Assembly: GCA_031763025.1 (NCBI GenBank)
Contig: JASSKH010000001.1
Coordinates: 6,505,024 to 6,569,023 of the forward strand
DNA: 64,000 nucleotides
Direction: 5' to 3'
Origin: Macrocystis pyrifera
Lineage: Eukaryota > Sar > Phaeophyceae > Laminariales > Laminariaceae
Numbering within the stretch: position 1 is the first letter of the stretch; every line of letters begins with the position of its first letter. Below are positions 53,368 to 63,427 of this stretch, piece by piece. The notes below the pieces were generated by a model, which was given only the letters and a program-made list of their open reading frames with translations, had not been told where the DNA came from and searched no databases. The position numbers were made by a program, and so were the translations under genes.

Positions 53368-54420
53368 TTGTGTAATGGTTGGGGGGGTTCGTTGACAGCA
53401 CCCCACATGGACCCAGAGCGCGTACAAGCGTTCTTCGGGGACAAGCACCGATTCCCGGAAATCGACAAGTTGAGGCACATAGCGCGCGTGGGGGTACCGG
53501 TAGACGTTGGGCTAGGGGGGGACCTTGCACAGGAACTTGCATACGGAAACAATTCAAGCGCGCAGAAATTTAGCGACGCAGTGTGGGAAAAAGCGGTTGC
53601 GGACGTGGCGGGGGGCAGGGCGATTTTTGTTTCCCAAAGAAGCAAGCAGAGAAGGTTCCGGGACTGCGGGTGTCCCGGGTACGTATTGGGGGGAGTACCT
53701 TTACGTCGATTTGCGCTTGCAGTTTGGGTGGAGGGGTAGTCCGGGGTGGTGGGGCGTGATATCAGCTGCCATGCAGCATGCGCAACGCAACACCACGAGA
53801 GCATCCGCTTCGTTCTCGAGGGCGGGAACCGTGTGGTAGAGCACGTGACGGTTGCGCAGGCAACGGGGCGTCCAGTAGCCCAGTGGCCGGCAGAGTGCGT
53901 AGTGCGGCCAGCGAACGGGGGAGGGCAGGACGACCCAGCCTTTGTGTTTTTTATTTTTTACTTTTTTATGGATGATGCCATCTCAGCAGAAGTTCAGTGG
54001 AATCCGGAAGGGGCGCGGTGTTTGGACTTGTCTCGATCGTTAGCGGGAATCGACGAGCAGGCTATGGGCGAGAGGTCAGAAGGGGAGGAGCCGTTACTTT
54101 CGAAAAAAAAAGGTGACAGGCTGGGCAACGCAACAAGAGGTGTTGGGGTAAGATGTTGACACAGAGAGCATGACTATTGCCCTCCCGAAACGACAGTGGA
54201 CGAATTACGCGCGCGATTGGCAGATTGGCCAGCAGGGCGGCAGACGGTAACGGTGAGGGAGGTGCTAGTGTTCGCAGGGAAATTGCACCACGCATCTTTT
54301 GTAATCCGGCCCGGACGGTACTTCTTCCGTCGGCTTCTGCAGTTATCTAATCTGCATCTTGATGGGGTGGAGCGGGCCGGGGGGGGGGGGGGGCGTGGGG
54401 GGTAGGTTCAGAAAGCAGAA
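53368..54420 (+). pseudogene. DIRS-2 reverse transcriptase with internal deletion
   Basis: It opens with PHMDPERVQAFFGDKHRF and VWEKAVADVAGGRAI. Near 53680 it jumps directly to YVDLRLQFGWRGSPGWWGVI; the part that DIRS-3 keeps (VVEEREKIRIIHDMTFEHEK) and the first catalytic block are missing. The catalytic box reads FMDD at 53965-53976. The thumb follows (VREVLVFAGKLHHASFVIRP near 54260). Frames change several times. It cannot make an active enzyme. Confidence 0.75.
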
Positions 54421-54539
54421 GGAAGCGAGACGAGTTCTACGGTTGTCGCGGGAGTTCATGGCACACGTGGGAGGGTGGAGATGGTTTTTGGAGACGGGGG
54501 GAGGGTACGGGGGAGAGAGCATGACAGCACCGTCTTTCA

Positions 54540-54970
54540 GCTTCGTGAAGCAGTGGCCGAGTAGAACCTGGTTTTCGGACGCTTCATTGACAGCGATAGG
54601 GGGTTGTGCATGGAAACGGGGGTGTACTGGAGATTCGCCCCGCCAGAAGAGGTGCAGAAACGCACGATAAAGGGGGGGCAGGCGGTAGCTGATTTAATTT
54701 CCATTAACCTGTTGGAGGTCATGGCCATGGGGGTGACGACGTTCTTAATGGTAGACATGAGGGGGGAGAGACCGGATAGGAAGGGGGAGGCAGTTTTGAT
54801 GAGGGCAGATAACGAAGCAGCTGTAACCTGAGTAAAGAGGTGTCGTGGGGGGGGGTAAGAAACAAGCGAGGGTAGGGGCATTGATGAGAATGATGGGGGC
54901 GTTGGAAGCAAGGGGAAGGTGGTGTTTCAGGCAAGGCACGTACGGGGGGTCGATAACAGGTTGGCAGATG
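54540..54970 (+). pseudogene. DIRS-2 RNase H
   Basis: TWFSDASLTAIGG near 54566 supplies the first Asp. INLLEVMAMGV near 54700 and LMRADNEAAVT near 54800 supply the later acidic positions, and DNRLADGLTRW near 54950 the end. The domain changes frame near 54603 and has a stop near 54830, so it is broken, yet nearly all motifs are readable. Confidence 0.75.
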
Positions 54971-55072
54971 GTCTGACTAGGTGGCGAGAGGAACAGGTTC
55001 CCGAGAAACAGAACGCAGAATGTCCCGAAATCGCTTGGCAGGTGCAGGAACTGGGATCGGGGAGCAGCTAGT

Positions 55073-56188
55073 TTGTTCGGAGATATGGCGAGAGAGTATG
55101 CATTTGAAAGAGTTGCAGCTTCGTCTCGAAAAACTTACGAGGCGAATTGGAGGATGTGGGTGAGCTGGAGATTGTTGGTCGGGAAGGGGTGTTGGCTGCA
55201 GAAAGACATGGGGGAGATGGAGTTAGTGGGGGAGTTCGTCGAGTTCATGGGGTACTGCTGCGCAGAAAAAAGGGAACAAGGAGTCGACTGTAGTAGGCAA
55301 GTTAGTGGCGATTAATTTCTACCATGAGCAGTTCGTGGGGCTTTCGTTGCCCATGAGTAACCCATTGATCAGATCGGTGAGGCAAGGTATCAAGAGGGCA
55401 CACGTAGAGACGGGTAGTCAGCAGAGGGTAAGAAGACCATTGACTTGGGGGATGCTGAAGGGGATGCAGGGAAGCACTGCATCATGGGGGCAAGGGGGGA
55501 GGGTGTTATGGATAGGTCTGACACTGTCCTATTTTTTTTTTATGTTGCGAGCGTCAGAATTGTTTGCCAAGGAGAGAGGGGTGTATCACAAGGTATACTG
55601 CATAAGGAGGGGAGATGTAGCGTTTTTCAGAGATAACGATCAACTGGCGGAGGGTAGCATTCGGGAAGCAAATAAGGTAGAGGTGAGGTTGAGGGGATCG
55701 AAGGGAGACCAAGGAAGAAAAGGAGCGCTACTAGTCAGGACAAGATCAGGACGGAGCGGAGGAGAGGAAGGAGGGGCAGTGGGGCTATTGGTGGAGCTTT
55801 CGAAATGTACAATGGCGGGGAGTTGACAAGGGAAGCCCCTTTGATGTCATATCGAGGAACGGACGGTTGGAGGATCGGGCCAGGGGGAAGGCAACCCAGT
55901 GGTCTCACCAGTGTAGGGAGGAGGTGGAAGGAAGAGGGGAGAGGAGCGGGGGCAAGTCTGATTCCGGAAGAATTCGCGTTGAATTCGGGGAGAATAGGGG
56001 GGGCAACCAGACTGGCCGCGAGAAGAGTGCCAGAGGCAGTGATTAGGAAATATGGGAGATGGTCGTCGGACTCGTTTATGGTGTACGTTAGGGCTAACAT
56101 GGAAGACCCGGTATGGGTATCAGAGGTGTTGGAGCATGGGGGGAGGGAGTTTGAGAGACAGCCAGGACAAGGGACGAGATGGGGTTAA
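55073..56188 (+). pseudogene. DIRS-2 tyrosine recombinase, catalytic His changed to Asn
   Basis: The core-binding half runs from 55073 (AFERVAASSRKTYEANWRMW). The catalytic half has FFMLRASELF (Arg I) near 55540, EVRLRGSKGDQ near 55680, and ALNSGRIGGATRLAA near 55975, where related copies have H at the N position. GRWSSDSFMVYVRAN near 56060 holds the nucleophile Tyr. Frame changes lie near 55300 and 55800. The loss of His and the frameshifts indicate inactivity. Confidence 0.8.
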
Positions 56189-56189
56189 A

Positions 56190-56574
56190 TACTATAGGTG
56201 CTACTCCGCCCGGTATAGTAAGGACCGCTTGGGAGGCTGCAAAGTGCACGAACAGTCCTTACACATATCCGGACGAAGGGGGAAAGGAACCACGGTCTCG
56301 TGAGGGGAGGCGTTCCACTAGCGGAGCGCGACCGGTAAAGAGGTCGACCGCGTTTCGTTTGTGTGGAGGAGGGGGGAGGCGTAAGCAAGCGAAAAGGGAC
56401 GAGGCGACCCCCCCCCCCTTTTTCTCTTCCCTCCGGCTATTTTATATAGGTGTAAGGAAGGCGTACCCATGCGGGGGGGGGCGGTCCAGGGCCCAGGGCA
56501 GCCCCCCCCCCCCCCCCATCATTTCGGCTTCTTCAATTAAAATCAAGCATTTTTTGTGGAAGTGGACAACCAAA
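56190..56574 (+). other. DIRS-2 untranslated region between recombinase and terminal repeat
   Basis: No gene. Long G/C runs near 56400 and 56500. The reverse complement occurs in DIRS-3 at about 57605-57960, which confirms it is part of the element. Confidence 0.75.
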
Positions 56575-56902
56575 GAGGAAGGTTGTCGTAGGGGCAACTT
56601 GGTGTTTGGAGGGTAACGGGTAGAAAAGATAAACCAGTGAAGGAATGAGACGGTTTCGGAGGGTTTCCCATATCATAACAAGGGATGTTTAGTACGGGGG
56701 TAAGAATGAAAAATAATAGAAGTTCCGGATGTTTGATGAAGAAAGACCAACGCAGTTCAGATACGAGCAAGCAGCGGTAGAGCGGTGTGAAGCGGGGTCG
56801 TCGGTGCAGCGAGTATCCAGGATAGATAGCTGACGGGCAAGGCCCTGCACGAGCTGAATAGAACCGGGCAAGGGACGTCAGGGAGTCGTCTAGTTGTTTT
56901 TT
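56575..56902 (+). repeat. DIRS-2 right terminal repeat
   Basis: Partner of 51462-51788. It ends tctagttgtttttttt and is then followed by unrelated DNA. Confidence 0.9.
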
Positions 56903-57274
56903 TTATTCCGAGTTGTACCAAACGTCCATAGTAATTCCTATAAAAATGCATTTGTTTCATAATTTGTGCACAACTCCCATACTATAAATAAAATATAGAA
57001 CAGGTAGTAGGCGTATATAACCAGCTTACAAAGTTGGGTATCAGCTATTCAATGAACGAGTCGAACTCACAGATGACGTTTTGTCATCGACTTCATTTTA
57101 TATAATACGTGGTAAAAAATTGCTCCGCAGCACATTTGCTTCATTTTTAGAAAAGCTGCGCTGGTGTTGATGATCAGCAGCTGGTTGTGATGATTTGTTT
57201 TTATATACGTACGTTCAAATGAAGGTAAGTACAAATATCACCATCCAATGCATCTACGAAAAAATAATCAAATA
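56903..57274. other. Spacer between DIRS-2 and DIRS-3
   Basis: AT-rich, no gene. 57005-57090 is a diverged copy of the GACGAGACGTATT repeat (cagcttacaaagttgggtat, gaactcacagatgacg). Confidence 0.5.
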
Positions 57275-57600
57275 ACTAGACGACTCCCTGACGTCCCTTG
57301 CTCGGTTCTATTCAGCTCGTGCAGGGCCTTGCCCGTCAGCTATTTATCCTGGGTACTCGCTGCACCGACGACCCCGCTTCACACCGCTCTACCGCTGCTT
57401 GCTCGTATCTGAACTGCGTTGGTCTTCCTCATCAATCATCCGGAACTTCTATCCTTTTTCCTTCTTACTCCGTACTAAACATCCCTTGTTACTATATGTG
57501 AAACCCTCCGAAACAATCTCATTCTTTCACTGGTTTCTCTTTTCTACCCGTTACCCCCCAAACGCCAGGTTGCCCCTACGACAACCTTCCTCTTTGGTTG
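57275..57600 (-). repeat. DIRS-3 terminal repeat
   Basis: Reverse complement of the DIRS-2 terminal repeats, clearly more diverged from both than they are from each other. It begins ctagacgactccctgacgtc. Confidence 0.88.
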
Positions 57601-58007
57601 TCCACTTCCCCGAAAAAATGCTTGATGTTAGTTGAAGAAGCCGAAATGGCGGGGGGAGGGGCTGCCCTGGCCCGCCCCCCCCCCCTGCATGCGTACGCCT
57701 TCCTTACCCCTATATAAAATAGCCGGAAGGAAGCGAGAAAAGAGGGGGGAGGTCGCCCCGTTGCTCTTCGCTTGCTTACGCCTCCCCTCCCACCCACAAA
57801 CGAAACGCGGTCGACCTCCTTCCCGGTCGCGCTCCGCTAGTGGAACGCCTCCCCTCACGAGACCGCGGTTCCTCTCCGATATGTGTAGGGACTGTTTGGG
57901 TACTTTGCAGTCTCTCAAGTGGTCCTTACTATGCCGGGCGGAGTAGCACCTATAGTATTTAGCCCCATCTAGTCCCGTGTCCTGGCTGTCTCACAAACTC
58001 CCCCCCC

Positions 58008-58775
58008 ATGCCAAAAAAGATGTTGCCAGCCATAGTCGATAGAGCTGTATGGGAGAAAGTGTCAAAAGGACGAGCTGGAATAAGGTGGGATGGCGTAGTT
58101 GAGAAAGTATGGAAGGATCTAGGGGGAAACCAAGCAGAGATGATGTCCGTCGGGAAGTTTGGGAGGTACAAGGCAGAAGTAGAAGAAAGTATAGAAAGAA
58201 GGGAAAGGCTAGCGCTAAGAAACAAGGTGGAATCGGAAAAACACTTAGAGATATACGGGGGATTGAGGCAAGGAATAGGAATGAAAACGTATCTGCATGG
58301 CCCAATGGACTTCGCGAAAACGTTGAAACTGCGCTTTCGTGTAGGGGACCTGGACCTGCCAGAAAGAAGAAAGAGGTACACCAGTAGCCGGGAAGAGGAG
58401 GAAGTAGACGCACAGATGTGCCCGTGTGGCAAATCAATAGAGAGTAGAACTCACATAGTAGGAGAACGTGAAATATACAAGGAGGAACGGGATGTGTTAG
58501 AAGAGGAGATGATGAAAATAGACGAATGTGACATGGAGGAGTTTGATACTATGAATAGCAGCCAGAAACGATCGCTATCCTAGGAGATAGATGGTGGCCA
58601 CAGGAGGCCAAACAGGAAGGGGATAAGATTAGCAAAAAGTTTCTATGTAATGTATGGAAACAACGTAATGAGCGCCCAATGTTGGAGGTGTCTCTATTAG
58701 GAGTAGGAACTGTACTCCGTCTCGAAAAGAATGCGTGGTCAATGGTCAAATGACTAAGGCAAGCAACAAATGAGT
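58008..58775 (+). mobile_element. LINE-B copy 2, poly(C)-tailed
   Basis: It encodes AIVDRAVWEKVSKG, a region upstream of that in copy 1, then RFRVGDLDLPERRKRY and the CPCG..H..C knuckle. A lost base near 58566 breaks the frame. It ends aacaaatgagta and then passes into about 32 C (58776-58807). It interrupts the DIRS-3 recombinase end. Confidence 0.8.

Positions 58776-58807
<32 letters not shown>
58776..58807. repeat. Poly(C) tract, about 32 bases
   Basis: Pure C run between two LINE-B fragments, at the position where the LINE tail is expected. Confidence 0.9.
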
Positions 58808-59290
58808 TGTGCATGGCCCAATGGACTTCGCGAAAACGCTGAAACTGCGCTTTCGTGTAGGGGACCTGGACCTGCCAGAAAGAAGAAAGAGGTACACCAG
58901 TAGCCGAGAGGAGGAGGAAGTAGACGCACAGATGCGCCCGTGTGGCAAAGCAATAGAGAGTGGAACTCACATAGTAAGGGAATGTGAAATATACAAGGAG
59001 GAACGGGATGTGTTAGAAGATATGAGGAAAATAGGCGAATGTGACATGGAGGAGATTGATACAATTATTAGCAGCGAGAAAACGATCGCTATCCTAGGAG
59101 ATGGATGGTGGCCACAGGAGGCTAAACAGGAAGGGAATGAGATTAACAAAAAGTTTCTATGTAATATATGGAAACAACGTAATGAACGCCCAATTGTTGG
59201 AGGTGTCTCTATTAGGAGTAGGAACGGTGCTCCGTCTCGAAAGGGATGCGTGGTCAATGGTCAAATGACTAAGGCAAGCAACAAATGAGT
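58808..59290 (+). mobile_element. LINE-B copy 3, poly(C)-tailed
   Basis: It begins at the codon for HGPMDFAKTLKL and runs openly to the family stop at 59288 (NGQMTKASNK). A Cys/His knuckle (MRPCGKAIESGTHIVREC) is present with Arg replacing the first Cys. It ends in the same word as copy 2 (aacaaatgagta) followed by about 43 C. It is not identical to copy 2, so it is either a separate insertion or an older duplication. Confidence 0.8.

Positions 59291-59333
<43 letters not shown>
59291..59333. repeat. Poly(C) tract, about 43 bases
   Basis: Pure C run between LINE-B copy 3 and the resumed DIRS-3 sequence (catgctccaacacctctg). Confidence 0.9.
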
Positions 59334-60100
59334 ATGCTCCAACACCTCTGATACCCATACCGGGTCTTCCATGTTAGCCCTAACGTACACTATAAACAAG
59401 TCCGACGACCACCTCCCTTCTTTCTTAATCACTGCCTCTGGCACTCTTCTCGCGGCCAGTCTGGTTGCCCCCCCTATTCTCCCCGAATGCAACGCGAATT
59501 CTTCCGGAATCAGACTTGCCCCCGCTCTTCTCCCCTCTTCCTTCCACCTCCTCCCTACACTGGCGAGACCCTTCCTCCAGCACTGGGTTGTCTTCCCCCT
59601 GTACCAGACCCTCCAGCCGTCCGTTCCTCGATATGACATCAAAAGGGTTTCCCCTGTCAACTCCCCGCCATTGTACATTCCGAAAAGCTCCATCAATAGC
59701 CCCACTGCCCCCCCCCTCCCTCTCCTCCGCTCCGTCCTGATCTTGTCCTGACTAGTACCGCTCCTTTCCTTCCTTGATCTCCCCTCGATCCCCTCAACCT
59801 CACCTCTACCTTATTTGCTTCCCGAATGCTACCCTCCGTCAGTTAATCGTTATCTCAGACAACGCTACATCCCCCCTCCTTGAGCAGTATACCTTATGAT
59901 GCACCCCTCTCTCCTTGGCAAACAATTCTGACGCTCGCAACATCAAAAAATAGGACAGTGTCAGACCTATCCATAACACCCTCCCCCCTTGCCCCCATGA
60001 TGCAGTGCTTCCCTGCATCCCCTTCAGCATCCCCCAAGTCAATGGTCTTGTTACCCTCTGCTGACTACCCGTCTCTACGTGTGCCCTCTTGATACCTTGC
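59334..60100 (-). pseudogene. DIRS-3 tyrosine recombinase pieces
   Basis: The minus strand reads TWGMLKGMQGSTASW, FLMLRASELF near 59930, then EEFALHSGRIGGATRLAA near 59490 with the catalytic His kept, and GRWSSDLFIVYVRAN near 59385. The core-binding half is gone in the third deletion. The C-terminal end is separated by the LINE-B insertion and reappears at about 57960-58005. Confidence 0.8.
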
Positions 60101-61264
60101 CTCTCCGTTGTCGTACGTTTCTACACCTCTTCTGGCAGGGCAAATCTCCAGTACACCCCCGTTTCAATGCACAACCCCCCTATCGCTCTCAAGGTAGCGT
60201 CCGAAAACCAGGTTCTATTTGACTGCTGCTTCACGAAGCTGAAAGACGATGCTGCTATGCTCTCTCCCCCCGTACCCTCCCTCTGTCTCTAAAAACCATC
60301 TCCACCATCCCACGTCTGCCATGAACTCCCGCGACAACCGTAACACTCGTTTCGCTTCCTTCAGCTTTCTGAACCTACGCCACGCATCCCCCCCCCCCCG
60401 GCCCTCTCCACCCCATCAAGAAGCAGATTAGATAACTGCAGAAGCCGACGGACGCGTCGCAGCTGATATCACGCCCCACTACCCCGGACTACCCCTCCAC
60501 CCACACTGCAAGCGCAAATCGACGAAACGGTACTCCCCCACTACGTACCCGAAAGCCGCTGCACCGTCAGGATCTACTGGGATCTGTCTGAACGCATTTG
60601 TTTGACGTCCTTTTTTGTAATAAGAATTCGCGCCCGATCCCCGAACTTAACACTCAATCCCAGTACCCTTTGTTTAACTTCATGCATCACCTCCTTCAGC
60701 ACACATAATCTCATTCCAATCTGTCGTCGAGTTCACCGACCCGCGCCCATTTTTCGTGCTCGAAGGTCATGTCGTGGATTATCCTTATCTTTTCGCGCTC
60801 TTCTACTACCCCAACTGGGGACACCAGCAGTCCCGGTACCTTCTCCGCTTGCTTCTTTGGGACAACAATCGCCCTGCCCCCCGCCACGTCCGCAACCGCT
60901 TTTTCCCACACTGCGTCGCTAAATTTCTCCGCGCTTGAATGGTTTCCGTGTGCAAGTTCCTGTGTAAGGCCCCCCTTGGCGTACCGTCTACCGGTACCCC
61001 CACGCGCGCTATGTGCCTCAACTTGTCGATTTCCGGGAATTGGTGTTTGTTACCGAAGAACGCTTGTACGCGCTCTGGGTCCATGTGGGGTGCTGTCAAC
61101 GAACCCCCCAACCATTGCACAACCCTCTTTACCCCCCCTTCCCCCACCCCGGTTACTCGCGACAAAACTGCCCCAGCCGTCGAAGCTAAAACTCGCGCTA
61201 AGCTTGCCGCCTTCACTGATTTCCCCGACACCGTCCCCCCAACAACCCCTGTGCAACCTCCCAA
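60100..61264 (-). pseudogene. DIRS-3 RT and RNase H pieces
   Basis: The minus strand reads HMDPERVQAFFGNKHQFPE near 61085, KAVADVAGGRAIVVPKKQ near 60885 and EEREKIRIIHDMTFEHEKW near 60770, a block lost from DIRS-2. Then FVDLRLQ near 60510 fuses directly to the thumb (near 60450), so the catalytic Y/F-x-D-D part is deleted. Only the start of RNase H remains, near 60120-60290. Stops and frameshifts are many. Confidence 0.75.
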
Positions 61265-61699
61265 TGCTTCTGCTCTTCAACGCGCCGGCCGGATTTCGCA
61301 CCTGTTTCTGACAAAATCTCCGATGCCGTCCCCCCACCCCGGAGCTGCTTCGTGCTGCGGCTGCCGGTGCAACCACCGTGCTCCCCTCTCCCACGGACTT
61401 GTCTCCTCCCCCGCCCACCCCCACTGTCCTTCGGGTGCCCCCATCTGCCGCTGTCGCGACCCCGACACGTCTATCTTCCCCTCGCTTACATCCCCGAACC
61501 CCCCCGGGCCTGACTGCTGCTGCTGCTGCTGTAGCTTCATGCCTGGCCGCTGTTGCTGCTGTCGCAGGTTCGGTACTCCCCCGCCCAAAAATACCCCCCC
61601 CCCCCCCCACCCCCTCCCCTCCCCCCCCCCCCCCCCCCGCGTTTTCCTTGCCGCATTGCTCTGATGCCCACTCTTGCTGCTGCTGCTGCTGATGCTGTG

Positions 61700-61768
<69 letters not shown>

Positions 61769-61817
61769 TGTAGCCCACCCTTCTTGCTGTGGTGCCTACT
61801 CTTGCTGTAGCTGCTGT
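61264..61817 (-). pseudogene. DIRS-3 gag-like region, first part
   Basis: The minus strand contains a Gln-rich stretch and EWASEQCGKENAGG, as in the gag-like ORF of DIRS-2. A C run of about 65 bases lies at 61704-61768 where DIRS-2 has a G run of about 14. The LTR element separates this part from 63428-63828. Confidence 0.7.
61704..61768. repeat. Poly(C) tract, about 65 bases
   Basis: The longest homopolymer in the window. It corresponds to the shorter G run near 52432-52445 of DIRS-2, so it looks like expansion of an existing tract or a sequencing/assembly effect. Confidence 0.85.
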
Positions 61818-62303
61818 TGTGATATGAGTAGAGTATTCATGGGCTATAGATATAGATAATACGTTGCAGTCTTATAGTCTCACGAGTACGAGAATAATCC
61901 AAAGAATGGACTAACCCGGCGGATATTCCGTTAGTTGAGAGTAACGTTCTCTTAGTAATGTTCCATAGGGCGGAGAGCCCGTTAGACGAGAGTAATGTTC
62001 CTAAACGCAGATAGGACTACGAAGTGAGAAGTTCTTATATCAGCAGAGGAACGATCGGTAGCCGTAGGAAAGTTCTGTAGGCGTACATCAGATAAGAGGA
62101 ATTGAGAGCTTGTGGCGTGGGGTGGGACGAGTATATCTGGGCGTCGAGTCCCGCCCCCCTACCTCTCACTTCTCTACCAGAGCACCTCCTCAGCTCTCGC
62201 CATCAATAAGAAGATCTAAATCAGAAGAAGCGAAGCACTGCTTTCCAGCTGCCAGAACAACCTGTGTCCCTTACCACTACCCTAGAGCGGCCTCCGCTTC
62301 ATA
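61818..62303 (+). repeat. 5' LTR
   Basis: Begins TGTGATATGAGTAGAG and ends CCGCTTCATA. It has one copy of the 12-base unit that the 3' LTR has twice, plus scattered substitutions, so the insertion is not very recent. Confidence 0.9.
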
Positions 62304-62305
62304 TC

Positions 62306-62359
62306 TGGCGTCGTCGGCAGGACTCGAACCTGCGCGTGAAATCACAATGGGTTTCCAAG
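62306..62359 (+). promoter_or_regulatory. Primer-binding site: complement of the 3' half of tRNA-Ser(GGA)
   Basis: Two bases after the LTR, TGGCGTCGTCGGCAGGACTC is the complement of a tRNA 3' end with CCA. Similarity goes on: gaacctgcg completes the T arm, then the variable arm, and gtttccaa, the complement of an anticodon loop reading TTGGAAA (anticodon GGA, Ser). Beyond 62359 tRNA similarity stops. Usual primer-binding sites match about 18 bases; this one covers about 54. Confidence 0.75.
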
Positions 62360-62926
62360 CAGGCGAGGAGGAGGCCAAGACGCCGAGCCCCACCGGGATG
62401 CTCCACTCGACGTCTTCTGGCGGTGAGCAACGCTGCTTGCCGACTATTGCCGAGACCCCAGACATTGCTACCCTGGGAACATCTCGACGATTACGGCTAC
62501 CAGCGGTTCCGGTTCACACGAAACTACTGTTTCGTCTACCGGGCCATCGCCCCCTGAGCCTGCCTCAAATTGGCGGCTCCATACGCGCTTGTTTCAGCAT
62601 GCGCGCATTTCTTGTGACAGCGTTGAACCCGCGAACGACGGGCTTCCTCCAGCTGCCACGGTGTTGACACCACCGCTGTCCCTGAGCTCGAGGGACAGCC
62701 CCGTCTCTCTTCTTTAGTCTCCCTTTCAGTGGTTGTTGTCAGCGAACACCCCCTCTTCGTAGTGTTTGGGTCTTATGACGAGGTGTGGGGGGATCTATAG
62801 CCTCATTTCTTTTGTTTCGAATAGCCGCATCTTCGACCACCTTTTTCCTGGCCGTTTGGGATGAACTTTGTCATTACCCTCCGACAATCTTGTGGTCTAC
62901 ATATACGACTATTCAGGGTGGTCTAA
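62360..62926 (+). other. Internal region of the LTR element
   Basis: A 97-residue chance-length frame lies at 62264-62557; no protein domain is seen. 62700-62926 matches 47301-47520 reversed. No clear polypurine tract precedes the 3' LTR; agggtgg at about 62914 is the only purine-rich word. Confidence 0.6.
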
Positions 62927-63427
62927 TGTGATATGAGTAGAGTATTCATGGGCTATATATATAGATAATACGTTGCAGTCTTGTAGTCTCACGAGTACAA
63001 GAATAATCCAAAGAATGGATTAGCCCGGCGGATATTCCGTTAGTTGAGAGTGACGTCCTCTTAGTAATGTTCCATAGGGCGGAGAGCCCGTTAGATGAGA
63101 GTAATGTTCCTTAGCGCAGATAGGACCACGAAGTGAGAAGTTCTAATATTAGCAGAGGAACGATCGGTAGCCATAGGAAAGTTCTGTAGGCGTACATCAG
63201 TTAAGAGGAATTTAGGAGAGCTTGTGGCGTGGGGTGGGACGAGTATATCTGGGCGTCGAGTCCCGCCCCCCCACCTTTCACTTCTCTACCAGAGCACCTC
63301 CTCAGCTCTCGCCATCAATAAGAAGATCTAAATCAGAAGAAACGAAACACTGCTTTCCAGCTGCCAGAACAACCTGTGTCCCTTACCACTACCCTTACCA
63401 CTACCCTAGAGCGGCCTCCGCTTCACA
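62927..63427 (+). repeat. 3' LTR
   Basis: Starts TGTGATATGAGTAGAG and ends CCGCTTCACA. About 15 bases longer than the 5' LTR, mainly through the repeated ccttaccactac unit. Confidence 0.9.

Larger units (their letters stand above)
51462..56902 (+). mobile_element. DIRS-2: DIRS-like element with direct terminal repeats
   Basis: Order: terminal repeat, Gln/Gly-rich gag-like ORF, RT, RNase H, tyrosine recombinase, about 400 bp of untranslated DNA, terminal repeat. The sense strand is extremely G-rich with many runs of six or more G. There is no DDE integrase. Direct rather than inverted ends recall the PAT/Kangaroo branch, although a second 'B' repeat was not found. Frameshifts, a deletion in the RT and an altered recombinase active site show it is inactive. 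Confidence 0.85.
61818..63427 (+). mobile_element. 1.6-kb non-autonomous LTR element inside DIRS-3
   Basis: Two LTRs (61818-62303 and 62927-63427) flank 623 bp of internal DNA. CTGT lies directly outside on both sides (61814-61817 and 63428-63431), and the undisturbed sequence is visible, reversed, at about 52380-52400 in DIRS-2. The internal part keeps a primer-binding site and the 3' untranslated region shared with the 47-kb gypsy element, but no polyprotein, so it must use another copy's enzymes. Confidence 0.92.

Noticed and set aside
62277..62465. Complete tRNA-Ser gene on the minus strand
   Set aside because: Similarity to tRNA-Ser ends at the anticodon loop; the 5' half does not fold, and the position two bases after the LTR fits a primer-binding site.
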